Positions 25,475 through 33,307 of a stretch of DNA of 44,231 bases are shown here, piece after piece. The DNA comes from Demequina gelatinilytica (GTDB taxonomy: Bacteria > Actinomycetota > Actinomycetes > Actinomycetales > Demequinaceae). The stretch lies in contig NZ_BBLV01000016.1 of NCBI RefSeq assembly GCF_000971115.1, positions 22,036 through 66,266 of the forward strand, given 5' to 3'. Position numbers and translations under genes: made by a program. The notes under the pieces were generated by a model, which worked only from the letters and a program-made list of their open reading frames with translations, was not told where the DNA came from and did no database searches. Position 1 is the stretch's first letter. The number at the start of each line of letters is the position of its first letter.

Positions 25475-25492
25475 GAGGGCGCATGCGCCCTC
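25475..25492. promoter_or_regulatory. Perfect 18-base palindrome in the leader of the amino-acid ABC operon
   Basis: GAGGGCGCATGCGCCCTC is a perfect palindrome 23 bases upstream of the binding-protein start codon, close to its ribosome site. It could be a repressor operator or an RNA hairpin masking translation. Confidence 0.45.
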
Positions 25493-25535
25493 GGGGACCC
25501 GCGAGGTGGTTCCTGTCGGTCTCTCACGGAGGGCG

Positions 25536-25571
25536 ATGCATCGCTATGCATCATTATGCATGGTGATGAAT
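25536..25571. promoter_or_regulatory. ATGCAT repeats at exact 10-base spacing
   Basis: ATGCAT occurs at 25536-25541, 25546-25551 and 25556-25561, with a fourth, degenerate copy ATGAAT at 25566-25571. Each start is 10 bases from the next, about one helical turn. The array is 85-120 bases upstream of the binding-protein gene and 90-130 bases upstream of the leader ORF on the other strand. It is an A/T-rich island in GC-rich DNA and looks like a cooperative operator or promoter region. Confidence 0.5.
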
Positions 25572-25662
25572 GGCGCTCGGGACGCGCGGGACGAATCGCA
25601 CTCCTAGGTGGGGTGACGATCGGTCGGCCTCATCGCGCGCGGACCTCGCCTACAGTGTTCGC

Positions 25663-25755
25663 ATGCCCGACGGTCATAGTCCCGAGCGCCGGAACGCGAT
25701 CCCGCGATCGCCGATGGCGCCCCTTCCCACCCCGTCGAGGGGAGCGCGCCGATGA
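25663..25755 (+). CDS. Putative proline-rich leader peptide upstream of the CorC/CNNM genes
   Basis: This 30-residue ORF has seven prolines (MPDGHSPERR..., then RSPMAPLPTP). It ends with TGA overlapping the ATG of the next gene (ATGA). TACAGT at 25651-25656 lies six bases before its ATG, so the transcript may be leaderless. Proline-rich leader ORFs ahead of Mg2+ transporter genes sense Mg2+ by ribosome stalling in enterobacteria. A similar role here is inference. The ORF could also be chance in GC-rich DNA. Confidence 0.35.
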   Translation: MPDGHSPERRNAIPRSPMAPLPTPSRGARR

Positions 25756-27122
25756 CGCAGGCCTGGCTGCTGCTGCTCCTCACGCTTGCGCTGATCGCCG
25801 CGAACGCGCTGTTCGTCGCGGCCGAGTTCGCGTTCGTCACGGTCGACCGGCCCACGGTGGACCGCGAGGCGTCCGCGGGCGACAGGCGCGCGCGCTCGCT
25901 CCGGATGGGCCTCACCAGGCTGTCGACCGAGCTGTCCGGGGCGCAGCTCGGCATCACCGTGTCGTCCCTCCTGGTCGGGTTCATCGCGGAGCCGTCCGTC
26001 GCGACGCTCCTGCGCGGGCCGCTCGAGTCGCTCGGGCTCCCCGAGGAGACGTCGCTCGGCGTCGCGCTCACGCTCGCCTTCATCCTTGCGACCGGCACCC
26101 AGATGGTCTTCGGCGAGCTCGTGCCCAAGAACTGGGCGATCGCCGAGCCGCTGCGCGTCGGCCGCGCAGTCGCGGGCGCGCAGCGGGGCTTCACCTGGTT
26201 CGCCGGCCCGCTCATCGGCGTCCTCAACGGGGCCGCCAACCGCATCGTCCGCATGCTCGGGATGGAGCCGCGGGAGGAGCTCGCGTCGGCGCGCACCGCG
26301 CGCGAGCTGCACTCGCTGGCCGAGCGGTCGGGCGCCCAGGGCACGCTCGAGCCGCGCGTCGCGCGCCGCCTCGCACGCGCAGCCGAGATGAAGGAGCGCA
26401 CCGCCTCGGACGCCATGACGCCGCGCACACGCGTGCACTTCGTCGCGCACGATGCGCCGGTCGCCGAGGTCCTCGCGCTCGCGTCGCGCACCGGGCACGC
26501 GCGCTTCCCTGTCACGGGCGAGAGCGTCGACCAGATCGTCGGCGTCGCGCACTTCAAGCGCGCGCTCGCGGTGCCCGCGCGCTCGCGCCGGTCGGTGGCG
26601 GTCTCCGAGATCTGCCTCCCGGTGGCCTCCGTGCCGTCCACCATGCCGCTCAGCGCGGTCCTCGAGGCGCTCCGCTCAGGCTCGCAGGTGGCGGTGGTGG
26701 TCGACGAGTACGGCGGCACCGACGGCGTGGTGACCCTCGAGGACCTGGTCGAGGAGATCGTGGGCGAGATCGAGGACGAGCAGGACCGCCCGGTGAGCCG
26801 GCACCGCCGGCTTCAGGACGGCAGCTGGTCGCTGTCGGGCCTGCTGCGTCCCGACGAGGCCGGCGAGGTGATGGGCCTCGAGCTTCCCGAGGCACGCGAG
26901 TCCGACACGTTGGGCGGCCTGCTCACCGAGGTGCTCGAACGGTTCCCCCGCGTGGGCGACGAGGTCGAGCTCGCCGCACGCGACGAGTCCCGCCGCGACG
27001 ACGACGGCATCGCCATGCCCGTGGTCGCGCGGGCCCGCGTCACCCGCCTCGACGGCCATCGCGTCGATCGCGTGATCGTGACGGTGGCCGCGCCCTCCCC
27101 CGCCGAGGAGGCAGGCCGATGA
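25752..27122 (+). CDS. CNNM/CorC-type hemolysin family protein (DUF21-CBS-CorC_HlyC)
   Basis: This 456-residue protein starts at 25752 with GAGGGGAG upstream. Domain order: a DUF21/CNNM membrane domain (about 1-200, including AEFAFVTVDR and GELVPKNWAIAEP), a pair of CBS domains (about 215-335, with the VVVDEYGGTDGVVTLEDLVEEIVGEI signature at its end) and a C-terminal CorC_HlyC domain ending near 440. The family transports or regulates Mg2+ and Co2+ at the membrane, with CBS domains binding nucleotide. It overlaps the second copy by four bases. Confidence 0.9.
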   Translation: MTQAWLLLLLTLALIAANALFVAAEFAFVTVDRPTVDREASAGDRRARSLRMGLTRLSTELSGAQLGITVSSLLVGFIAEPSVATLLRGPLESLGLPEETSLGVALTLAFILATGTQMVFGELVPKNWAIAEPLRVGRAVAGAQRGFTWFAGPLIGVLNGAANRIVRMLGMEPREELASARTARELHSLAERSGAQGTLEPRVARRLARAAEMKERTASDAMTPRTRVHFVAHDAPVAEVLALASRTGHARFPVTGESVDQIVGVAHFKRALAVPARSRRSVAVSEICLPVASVPSTMPLSAVLEALRSGSQVAVVVDEYGGTDGVVTLEDLVEEIVGEIEDEQDRPVSRHRRLQDGSWSLSGLLRPDEAGEVMGLELPEARESDTLGGLLTEVLERFPRVGDEVELAARDESRRDDDGIAMPVVARARVTRLDGHRVDRVIVTVAAPSPAEEAGR

Positions 27123-28168
27123 ACGACTACGTCGCGCTGCTGCTCGCCCTCGCGCTGCTCGCGGGCAACGCCTTCTTCGTGGGCGCCGAGTTCGCGCTGA
27201 TCTCCGCGCGCCGCACCCAGATCGAGCCGCGCGCCGCCGAGGGATCCTGGGCGGCACGCATGACCCTCCGCGCGATGGAGCATGTCTCGCTCATGATGGC
27301 CGGTGCTCAGCTGGGCATCACCGCCTGCTCGCTCGGCCTCGGCGCGATCGCGGAGCCGGCTGTCGCGCATCTCATCGAGGCTCCGCTCGCGGCCGTCGGC
27401 GTCTCGGGCGCCTGGCTGCACGGCATCGGGTTCACGATCGCGCTGGTCATCGTGGTCGCGCTCCACATGGTGCTCGGCGAGATGGTGCCCAAGAACATCG
27501 CGATCGCCGGCCCGGAGCGGGCGGCGATGTCGCTGGGCCCCCTCCTGTACGGCGTCGTGTGGGTGCTCAAGCCGCTCATCTGGCTGCTCAACGCGAGCGC
27601 GAACCTGGTGCTCCGGATGCTCAAGGTCGAGCCGCAGGACGAGGTCACGTCCACGTTCAGCGCCGAGGAGGTGGAGGGCTACCTCGCCCAGTCGCGCTCC
27701 GAGGGGCTGCTCGACGAGCACGAGCATCGCGTCCTCACGGGCTCGCTCACGCTGAGCTTCGAGACCGTGCGCGACGTGATGACCCCCGTGGGCTCGCTCA
27801 CCACCCTGCCCGTGGACGTCACCCCGCAGCGGGCCCAACGCGAGTGCGTGAGGACCGGGTACTCGCGCTTCCCGGTGGTGGACGCCGACGGCCGCTACGT
27901 GGGCTACCTCCACCTCAAGGACTTCGCGTCCGTGCCGCGCGGCGGCGCGACCCGGCCGGTGGACCCCGACGCGATCCGGCCCCTGTCGGTCATCTCGCCG
28001 GAGTCCTCGCTCGAGGAGGCCCTCACCACGATGCAGGCGCGCGGCACGCACCTCGCGCTGGTACGCGACCCGGGCTCGGACGAGGTGCTCGGCGCCGCGA
28101 TGCTCGAGGACGTCATCGAACGGCTCGTGGGCGAGGTCGCGGACGCCGCGCAGGCGGTCGGGCCGTGA
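27119..28168 (+). CDS. Second CNNM/CorC-type hemolysin family protein
   Basis: This 349-residue paralogue is coupled to the gene before it (ATGA overlap). It has the DUF21 membrane domain (about 1-195, with GAEFALISARR and GEMVPKNIAIAGPE) and a CBS pair (about 210-335), but stops where the CorC_HlyC domain would begin. Tandem long and short CNNM genes are common in actinobacteria and may form a heteromer. Role in divalent-cation handling is from family knowledge. Confidence 0.88.
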   Translation: MNDYVALLLALALLAGNAFFVGAEFALISARRTQIEPRAAEGSWAARMTLRAMEHVSLMMAGAQLGITACSLGLGAIAEPAVAHLIEAPLAAVGVSGAWLHGIGFTIALVIVVALHMVLGEMVPKNIAIAGPERAAMSLGPLLYGVVWVLKPLIWLLNASANLVLRMLKVEPQDEVTSTFSAEEVEGYLAQSRSEGLLDEHEHRVLTGSLTLSFETVRDVMTPVGSLTTLPVDVTPQRAQRECVRTGYSRFPVVDADGRYVGYLHLKDFASVPRGGATRPVDPDAIRPLSVISPESSLEEALTTMQARGTHLALVRDPGSDEVLGAAMLEDVIERLVGEVADAAQAVGP

Positions 28169-28250
28169 GGCGCGCGCCCTGCTCGCGCGCCGACCGACCC
28201 ACCTGGTAGGTTCCCCTTCACGCGTGGCGACGCGCGGGCTGGGGGATGCC

Positions 28251-29390
28251 ATGGAGTTCACGCCGGAGTTCGGGCAGGAGCCTGCGCCGCCGCGCGCGGT
28301 CCGGCTCCCCGAGGCAGGCTGGCTCCCCGACCCGAGCGAGACCGACCTGGAGCGCTACTGGTCCGGGACCGCCTGGACCGGACGCGTGAGGGACCGCGTC
28401 ACCAAGGTCGAGCGCGGGATGATCCGCCCCCAGGTGGTCCTGGAGCTCTACGCCCGCGAGCGTCGCCGGCGTCGCGGCCGTGTCGCGTGGCGCGTGACCT
28501 TCGCCGCGCTCGCCGGGGTCCTGGCCGTGAGCCTCGCGAGCACCGCGGGGCTGCTGCCCGAGTCGGCCAACGTCGCGGCGATCGCCGCGGACGCCGTCAA
28601 CGAGGCGACGCGACCCGGCACGGGCGACAGCCGCTACCCGATCGGGGGCTCGACCGAGCTGGTGCGGCACCTCGCCACAGCGATGGTCGAGCAGGACGAC
28701 TCGATCGACGTCTCGTACTGGGTGCGGTCGGAGGGCTCGGACGCGGTCGACGACGCGATGCGGGAGGCGCTCACGCAGAACCCGTACGTGTTCGTGCGCG
28801 GCTGGACCGTGCGCACGCGCGGCGGCGGCACGACGATCGCCCCGAACTACGTGTACGACGACGCGGAGGCCGAGCGGCGTCGGCTCGAGACCCAGACCGC
28901 GGTCGCGGTGGGCCTCGAGGCCTCGGGAGCCAATGCCGCGACGAGCGACGCGGACAAGGTCGCCGCGATCCACGACCACCTCGCGTCGGTCGCGACCTAC
29001 GACATGGCGGCGTTCGAGGCGATGCACGTCACCGACACCTCCCCCGTGATCGAGCGCTCGCAGGAGGCCTACGGGATCCTGGTCGACGGCACCGCGGTGT
29101 GCAACGGCTACGCGCAGGCCTTCCTCGCGATGGCGTGGGCGGCGGGCCTCGAGGCCGTGGAGGTGACCGGCTCCGACTCGGCGGGTGCGACCGGCGGCGA
29201 CCACGCGTGGAACAAGGTCCTGGTCGACGGCCGGTGGCTGCTGGTCGACGTCACGTGGGACGACTCGGGCGATCCGCCGCGGCCGTACCGCGACTACCTC
29301 ATGGTCAAGGACTCGGCCCGCGTGCTCGCGACGCGCACCACCGACGCCTCGTGGATCGTCGACGAGCACCTGGGCGACTACGCGTCCTGA
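28251..29390 (+). CDS. Membrane-anchored transglutaminase-like protein with DUF2510 module
   Basis: This 379-residue protein starts with ATG at 28251 after a G-rich ribosome site. Residues about 22-45 form a DUF2510-like module (AGWLPDPSETDLERYWSGTAW). A membrane helix lies at about 84-105. The outside part ends in a transglutaminase-like fold with Cys in GTAVCNGYAQAF (about 282), His in GGDHAWNKV (about 315) and Asp in LVDVTWDDS (about 330). Such domains act as proteases or cross-linkers of envelope proteins; the activity here is not known. Confidence 0.82.
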   Translation: MEFTPEFGQEPAPPRAVRLPEAGWLPDPSETDLERYWSGTAWTGRVRDRVTKVERGMIRPQVVLELYARERRRRRGRVAWRVTFAALAGVLAVSLASTAGLLPESANVAAIAADAVNEATRPGTGDSRYPIGGSTELVRHLATAMVEQDDSIDVSYWVRSEGSDAVDDAMREALTQNPYVFVRGWTVRTRGGGTTIAPNYVYDDAEAERRRLETQTAVAVGLEASGANAATSDADKVAAIHDHLASVATYDMAAFEAMHVTDTSPVIERSQEAYGILVDGTAVCNGYAQAFLAMAWAAGLEAVEVTGSDSAGATGGDHAWNKVLVDGRWLLVDVTWDDSGDPPRPYRDYLMVKDSARVLATRTTDASWIVDEHLGDYAS

Positions 29391-29399
29391 TCCCGCTCC

Positions 29400-29543
29400 T
29401 CAGTCGGGCACGCGCGTGTCCTCGCCGCCCTCGGGCATGTGGTCGTTCTCCGGGCGGCGCGCGACATAGGCGATCGACGCCACGAGGCCTCCCCAGATGA
29501 GGACGATCGACACGAGCATGAGCACCAACGCGTCGGCGGTCAT
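29400..29543 (-). CDS. metS: Methionine/alanine importer small subunit
   Basis: This 47-residue protein has one membrane helix (about 4-27, DALVLMLVSIVLIWGGLVASIAYV) and an acidic tail. It starts with ATG at 29543, overlapping the transporter stop codon by four bases. Size, single helix and position match MetS, the small subunit needed by the NSS transporter MetP in Corynebacterium glutamicum. Confidence 0.85.
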   Translation of the reverse strand: MTADALVLMLVSIVLIWGGLVASIAYVARRPENDHMPEGGEDTRVPD

Positions 29544-31147
29544 GTCCGCCCCCTCGGGTCGTAGTCCTCGGTATGGCGCTCCCCCACCTCCGCCGGGAGC
29601 GCGAGCTGCTCACGCGAGGGCCAGGCGTGGAAGCGGTCGATGTCGCGGCGCCATCGCATCAGCGGCATGAGCAGCGCGACCGCGAGCAGGAAGGCCGCGG
29701 TGCCCCATCCGAACACCGCGAGGTACCAGCCCGGGTAGCCGCCGTAGCCGTCCCTGATGAGGCTCACCGCTTTCTCCGCGAACATGTAGATGAGCAGCAG
29801 CGCGACCGCGTTGACCAGCCACAGCCAGTAGCGACCCGGGCGCATCGTGGACACGGCGGCGAGGTGCCGCTCGAGCTCGTGCCCGCGGCGGCCGAACCAC
29901 AGCGCAGCGGCGATCATGGTGATCGCCCCGGCCACGATGCCGAGCTGGTTGGACCACTGGTCCACCGTGTCGAGCAGGTACAGGCCCGTGGTGGTGCCGA
30001 AGCCGATGATCGACAGCACGGCGGACACGACGCCCACCGCGACCGCGCCCCCACGCGGGTGGAGGCCGAACTTGTCCTGCAGCGCCGCGGAGATCACCTG
30101 GAGCACGGAGACCAGCGAGGTGAGCCCCGCGAGCACGAGCGAGCCGAAGAACAGCGCCCCGAAGAACGCCCCGCCGGGCATCTCCGCGATCACCGCCGGG
30201 AACGTCACGAAGGAGAGGAAGGGCCCGGCAAGGTTGTCCAGGCCCGCGACCGTGGTGCCCTGCTGGTGGGCGAGGAACCCGAGCGTGGCGAACACGCCGA
30301 TGCCCGCGAGGAGCTCGAACGAGCTGTTGCCGAACGCGACCACCATGCCGGGCGCCGTGATGTTGGAGCGACGGCGGCGGTACGAGGCGTAGGTGATCAT
30401 GATCCCGTAGGCGAGCGACAGCGAGAAGAAGATCTGCCCGTACGCCGCGATCCACACCTGCGGGTCGGTGAGCGCCGCGAAGTCGGGCGTGAAGAGCGCC
30501 CCGACACCGTCCGCGGCCCCGTCGAGGAGCAGCGCGCGCACCACGATCACCAGGAACGTCGCGACCAGCACCGGGATCCCGATGATGTTGAGCCGCTCGA
30601 CGCCCTTGTGGATGCCGAGCGCCAGGATCACGATGGTCACCACCCAGACAGCGACGAGCGGGATGAGCACCTGCGGGACGAACGACAGGCTCACCGTGCC
30701 CGCCTCACCGAGCTGCAGGTACTCCCCGGTGAAGAATCCCGCGGGGTCGTCCGCATAGGACTGGCCGAAGCTGAAGAAGAAGTAGCTCACCGCCCACGCG
30801 ATGATCGCGGTGTAGTAGAGCCCGATCACGAAGCAGATGGCGACGTGGAGCCACCCCACGCCCTCGGCGTTGCGGTGGACGCGACGCATGGCGAGCGGCG
30901 CCGAGCCGCGGAAGCGGTGCCCGATCGCGTTCTCGAGGAACAGGATGGGGACGCCGGCGGTCACCAGCGCGACGAGGTACGGGATCATGAACGCGCCGCC
31001 GCCATGCTCGTAGGCCTGGCCGGGGAAGCGCCAGATGTTGCCGAGCCCGACAGCCGAGCCGATCGCGGCGAGGATGAACGCGGTCTGCCCGCTCCAATGC
31101 TCGCGCTTCTCGTGCGTGTGGGGTGCCGCCTCCGGGTGCTCTGCCAT
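29540..31147 (-). CDS. metP: Sodium-dependent (NSS family) methionine/alanine transporter
   Basis: This 535-residue membrane protein starts with ATG at 31147 after GGAGGGAGGG. The NSS signature GSAVGLGNIWRFPG (about 31-44) in helix 1 carries the substrate and Na+ contacts, and about 11-12 helices follow. NSFEL- and SSF-type segments in the middle (AFGNSSFELLAGIG) fit the second Na+ site region. The adjoining small subunit supports the MetP assignment over other NSS transporters. The protein should import amino acids with Na+. Confidence 0.88.
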   Translation of the reverse strand: MAEHPEAAPHTHEKREHWSGQTAFILAAIGSAVGLGNIWRFPGQAYEHGGGAFMIPYLVALVTAGVPILFLENAIGHRFRGSAPLAMRRVHRNAEGVGWLHVAICFVIGLYYTAIIAWAVSYFFFSFGQSYADDPAGFFTGEYLQLGEAGTVSLSFVPQVLIPLVAVWVVTIVILALGIHKGVERLNIIGIPVLVATFLVIVVRALLLDGAADGVGALFTPDFAALTDPQVWIAAYGQIFFSLSLAYGIMITYASYRRRRSNITAPGMVVAFGNSSFELLAGIGVFATLGFLAHQQGTTVAGLDNLAGPFLSFVTFPAVIAEMPGGAFFGALFFGSLVLAGLTSLVSVLQVISAALQDKFGLHPRGGAVAVGVVSAVLSIIGFGTTTGLYLLDTVDQWSNQLGIVAGAITMIAAALWFGRRGHELERHLAAVSTMRPGRYWLWLVNAVALLLIYMFAEKAVSLIRDGYGGYPGWYLAVFGWGTAAFLLAVALLMPLMRWRRDIDRFHAWPSREQLALPAEVGERHTEDYDPRGRT

Positions 31148-31253
31148 GGGGTCCCTCCCTCCGCGCGTGCGCGCGACTCCCACGCTATGCCTGGCGTGCG
31201 CATCGTGCCTGGTGGGGCAGGACGATGCGGCGCAACTGGTACATTTTCGCCCG

Positions 31254-31273
31254 CGGTGCCGCACGCGGCACCG
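31254..31273. other. Perfect hairpin upstream of the alpha/beta hydrolase
   Basis: CGGTGCCGC and GCGGCACCG are 9-base arms around the dinucleotide AC, 22 bases before the hydrolase start codon. The hairpin may shape the 5' leader or bind a regulator. No U-run follows. Confidence 0.4.
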
Positions 31274-31295
31274 GGAGCGACAGGGAGGTCGATCG

Positions 31296-32117
31296 ATGGA
31301 GGCAGGCACGGTCCAGGCCCGCACCGAGGCGAGCCGCGAGGCGCAGCTCGCGTACCGGCGACGCCGGTCCGCAGGGCCGATGCTGGTGCTCCTGCACGGC
31401 ATCACCGACGGCGGCTCCACCTGGGGCCGGGTGGCCGGCGCGCTCGACGGAGGGTTCGACCTGGTGATGCCGGACGCGCGCGGCCACGGCGGCTCGACCC
31501 GTGTGGCCGCGCCGCTCACGCTGCCCCTGCTCGCGGAGGACGTCGCGGCGACGATCGAGGCCCTCGGCGGCGCCCCTGCCCTGGTGTGGGGCCACTCGAT
31601 GGGCGCCGCCACGGCGGCGCTGCTCGCCGCGACACGGCCAGACCTGGTGCGCGCCGTGATCCTCGAGGACCCGCCGTTCCACGCCTCCGAGACGATGCGC
31701 ACGGGCGAGGACCCTCATCTCGCGGCATGGGTGGCCTCGCTCGCCGGCATGCGGGACATGACCGCGGCAGAGCGCCTCGAGATCGCGCGGCGCGACAACC
31801 CCGGATGGGATCCTGCCGAGCTGGAGCCGTGGGCCGAGACCAAGGCGCAGCTCGACACGGCCGCCCTCGCGCTGCTCGACGGTGCGCTCGGCGCGGGCTG
31901 GCGCGCCACCCTCGCGCGCGTGACGTGCCCCGCGCTGCTGGTGACGGGCGACCCCGCCCGCGGCGCCATCGTCACCCCCGAGGTCGCGGCGGAGGCCCTC
32001 GCGCTGCTCCCCCGCGGCGAGGTCGCGCGCATCGACGGTGCCGGGCACAGCGTCCACCGCGACCGCTTCGGCGAGACTCTCGACGCGGTTCACGGCTTCC
32101 TCGCGCGCGTGCCGTGA
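31296..32117 (+). CDS. Alpha/beta hydrolase
   Basis: The 273-residue protein starts with ATG at 31296 after CAGGGAGG. It shows the oxyanion segment LVLLHGITDGGSTW (about 29-42), DARGHGGST, the nucleophile elbow WGHSMGAATAA (Ser about 98) and a C-terminal catalytic His in DGAGHSVHRDR (about 252). No export signal. The sequence is in the style of hydrolases acting on small esters or amides; the substrate is unknown. Confidence 0.88.
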   Translation: MEAGTVQARTEASREAQLAYRRRRSAGPMLVLLHGITDGGSTWGRVAGALDGGFDLVMPDARGHGGSTRVAAPLTLPLLAEDVAATIEALGGAPALVWGHSMGAATAALLAATRPDLVRAVILEDPPFHASETMRTGEDPHLAAWVASLAGMRDMTAAERLEIARRDNPGWDPAELEPWAETKAQLDTAALALLDGALGAGWRATLARVTCPALLVTGDPARGAIVTPEVAAEALALLPRGEVARIDGAGHSVHRDRFGETLDAVHGFLARVP

Positions 32118-32159
32118 GCCGCGACGCATGCATCGTTGCAGACCTGTGACCCACGCAAG

Positions 32160-32205
32160 TTGACGTATCGATTCGACACGTCTACCTTGAGTCGAAGCGA
32201 TTCGA
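32160..32205 (+). promoter_or_regulatory. Promoter with LacI-type operator for the sugar ABC operon
   Basis: TTGACG at 32160-32165 and TACCTT at 32183-32188 are separated by 17 bases, a good sigma-70-type promoter. The palindrome TCGAAGCGATTCGA at 32192-32205 covers the expected start site. It fits the GAAnCGnTTC core of LacI-family operators. Repression by a sugar-responsive LacI protein encoded elsewhere is the natural reading. Confidence 0.65.
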
Positions 32206-32267
32206 AAGTTGCCGCCGCCAACGAATGTCGGTAGCGGCCCGAGGTCCTGAATCACGAAGGAGTGGCC

Positions 32268-32312
32268 ATGGACAACACGCAGAAGACCCCCACGAAGGGT
32301 GCGAGCAGGTGA
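32268..32312 (+). CDS. Putative 14-residue leader peptide of the sugar ABC operon
   Basis: ATG at 32268 follows a well-placed GAAGGAG, and the ORF encodes MDNTQKTPTKGASR before TGA at 32310-32312. That stop overlaps the GTG start of the first permease (GTGA), which has no ribosome site of its own. Ribosomes would therefore load at the leader and re-initiate on the permease. Confidence 0.5.
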   Translation: MDNTQKTPTKGASR

Positions 32313-33298
32313 GCTCGCCGACGGTGGTGACCGAGGCCGTCACGACGACCATCGATCACGCGGCCGATACCAAGGGACGCAAGCGCGCCGACAAGCCGCG
32401 GCGCAAGACGTCCTTCAAGCTGTTCCTGCTGATCTCACCGTTCCTGGTGCTGTCGTTCCTGTTCGCGTACTACCCGCTGTACGGCTGGGTGTACTCGCTC
32501 TACGACTACAAGCCCGCGCTCGGCCTGTCGGGCAGCGAGTTCGTGGGCCTCCAGTGGTTCCGGCTCCTGGTGAGCTCCCCCACCCAGGTCGACCAGATCC
32601 TCCAGGTGCTCACCAACACCCTCGCGATCAGCTTCCTGGGCCTCGCGACCTCGATCCTGCCGCTGCTGTTCGCGGTGCTCCTCAACGAGGTCAAGATCAC
32701 CCGGTTCCGCAACGCGGTGCAGACGCTCACCACGCTCCCGAACTTCATCTCGTGGGTGCTCGTCTACATGATCGCCTTCTCGCTCTTCTCGAGCACGGGC
32801 CTGGTCAACGACATCCTGCTGGACTCCGGCATCATCACCACGCCCGTCAAGTTCCTCGACACCGACCAGCACGTGTGGCTGTCGATGACGCTGTGGAGCA
32901 TCTGGAAGGGCCTGGGCTGGGGCGCGATCATCTACCTCGCCGCGATCTCGGGGATCGACCCCTCGCTGTACGAGTCGGCGAAGATGGACGGCGCCGGACG
33001 CTTCCAGACGATGCGCTACGTCACCATCCCGCAGCTCATGCCCACGTACCTGGTGCTGCTGCTGCTGTCGGTCGCGAACCTGCTCAACAACGGCATGGAG
33101 CAGTACTACGTGTTCCAGAACGCCTTCAACAAGGAGCACATCCAGGTCCTCGACCTGTACGTCTACAACATCGGCATGACCGGCAACAGCCTGTCGATGG
33201 CCACCGCGATCGGCATGCTCAAGAGCCTGATCTCCGTGGCGCTCCTCTTCTCCGTCAATGCGTTCGCCAAGCGCGTCCGCGGCCAGTCGCTCGTCTAG
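32309..33298 (+). CDS. Carbohydrate ABC transporter permease, LplB-like
   Basis: The 329-residue permease uses GTG at 32309. A basic N-terminal tail precedes the first helix (about 33-55, KLFLLISPFLVLSFLFAYYPLYG). The typical LplB/YteP-type sequence follows, with the EAA loop ESAKMDGAGRFQTMRYVTIPQL (about 225-246, written here only as the ExAxxDGAGRxQ family motif) facing the ATPase. These permeases import oligosaccharides from complex plant or host polysaccharides. No ATPase gene lies in the operon. Confidence 0.9.
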   Translation: MSSPTVVTEAVTTTIDHAADTKGRKRADKPRRKTSFKLFLLISPFLVLSFLFAYYPLYGWVYSLYDYKPALGLSGSEFVGLQWFRLLVSSPTQVDQILQVLTNTLAISFLGLATSILPLLFAVLLNEVKITRFRNAVQTLTTLPNFISWVLVYMIAFSLFSSTGLVNDILLDSGIITTPVKFLDTDQHVWLSMTLWSIWKGLGWGAIIYLAAISGIDPSLYESAKMDGAGRFQTMRYVTIPQLMPTYLVLLLLSVANLLNNGMEQYYVFQNAFNKEHIQVLDLYVYNIGMTGNSLSMATAIGMLKSLISVALLFSVNAFAKRVRGQSLV

Positions 33299-33307
33299 GG
33301 GATCGCG

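Noticed and set aside
29573..31290. Very long plus-strand open frame opposite the NSS transporter
   Set aside because: Its translation is His/Arg/Glu-rich without any domain, as expected from the antisense of a GC-rich membrane-protein gene. The alpha/beta hydrolase at its end has its own start and ribosome site at 31296.
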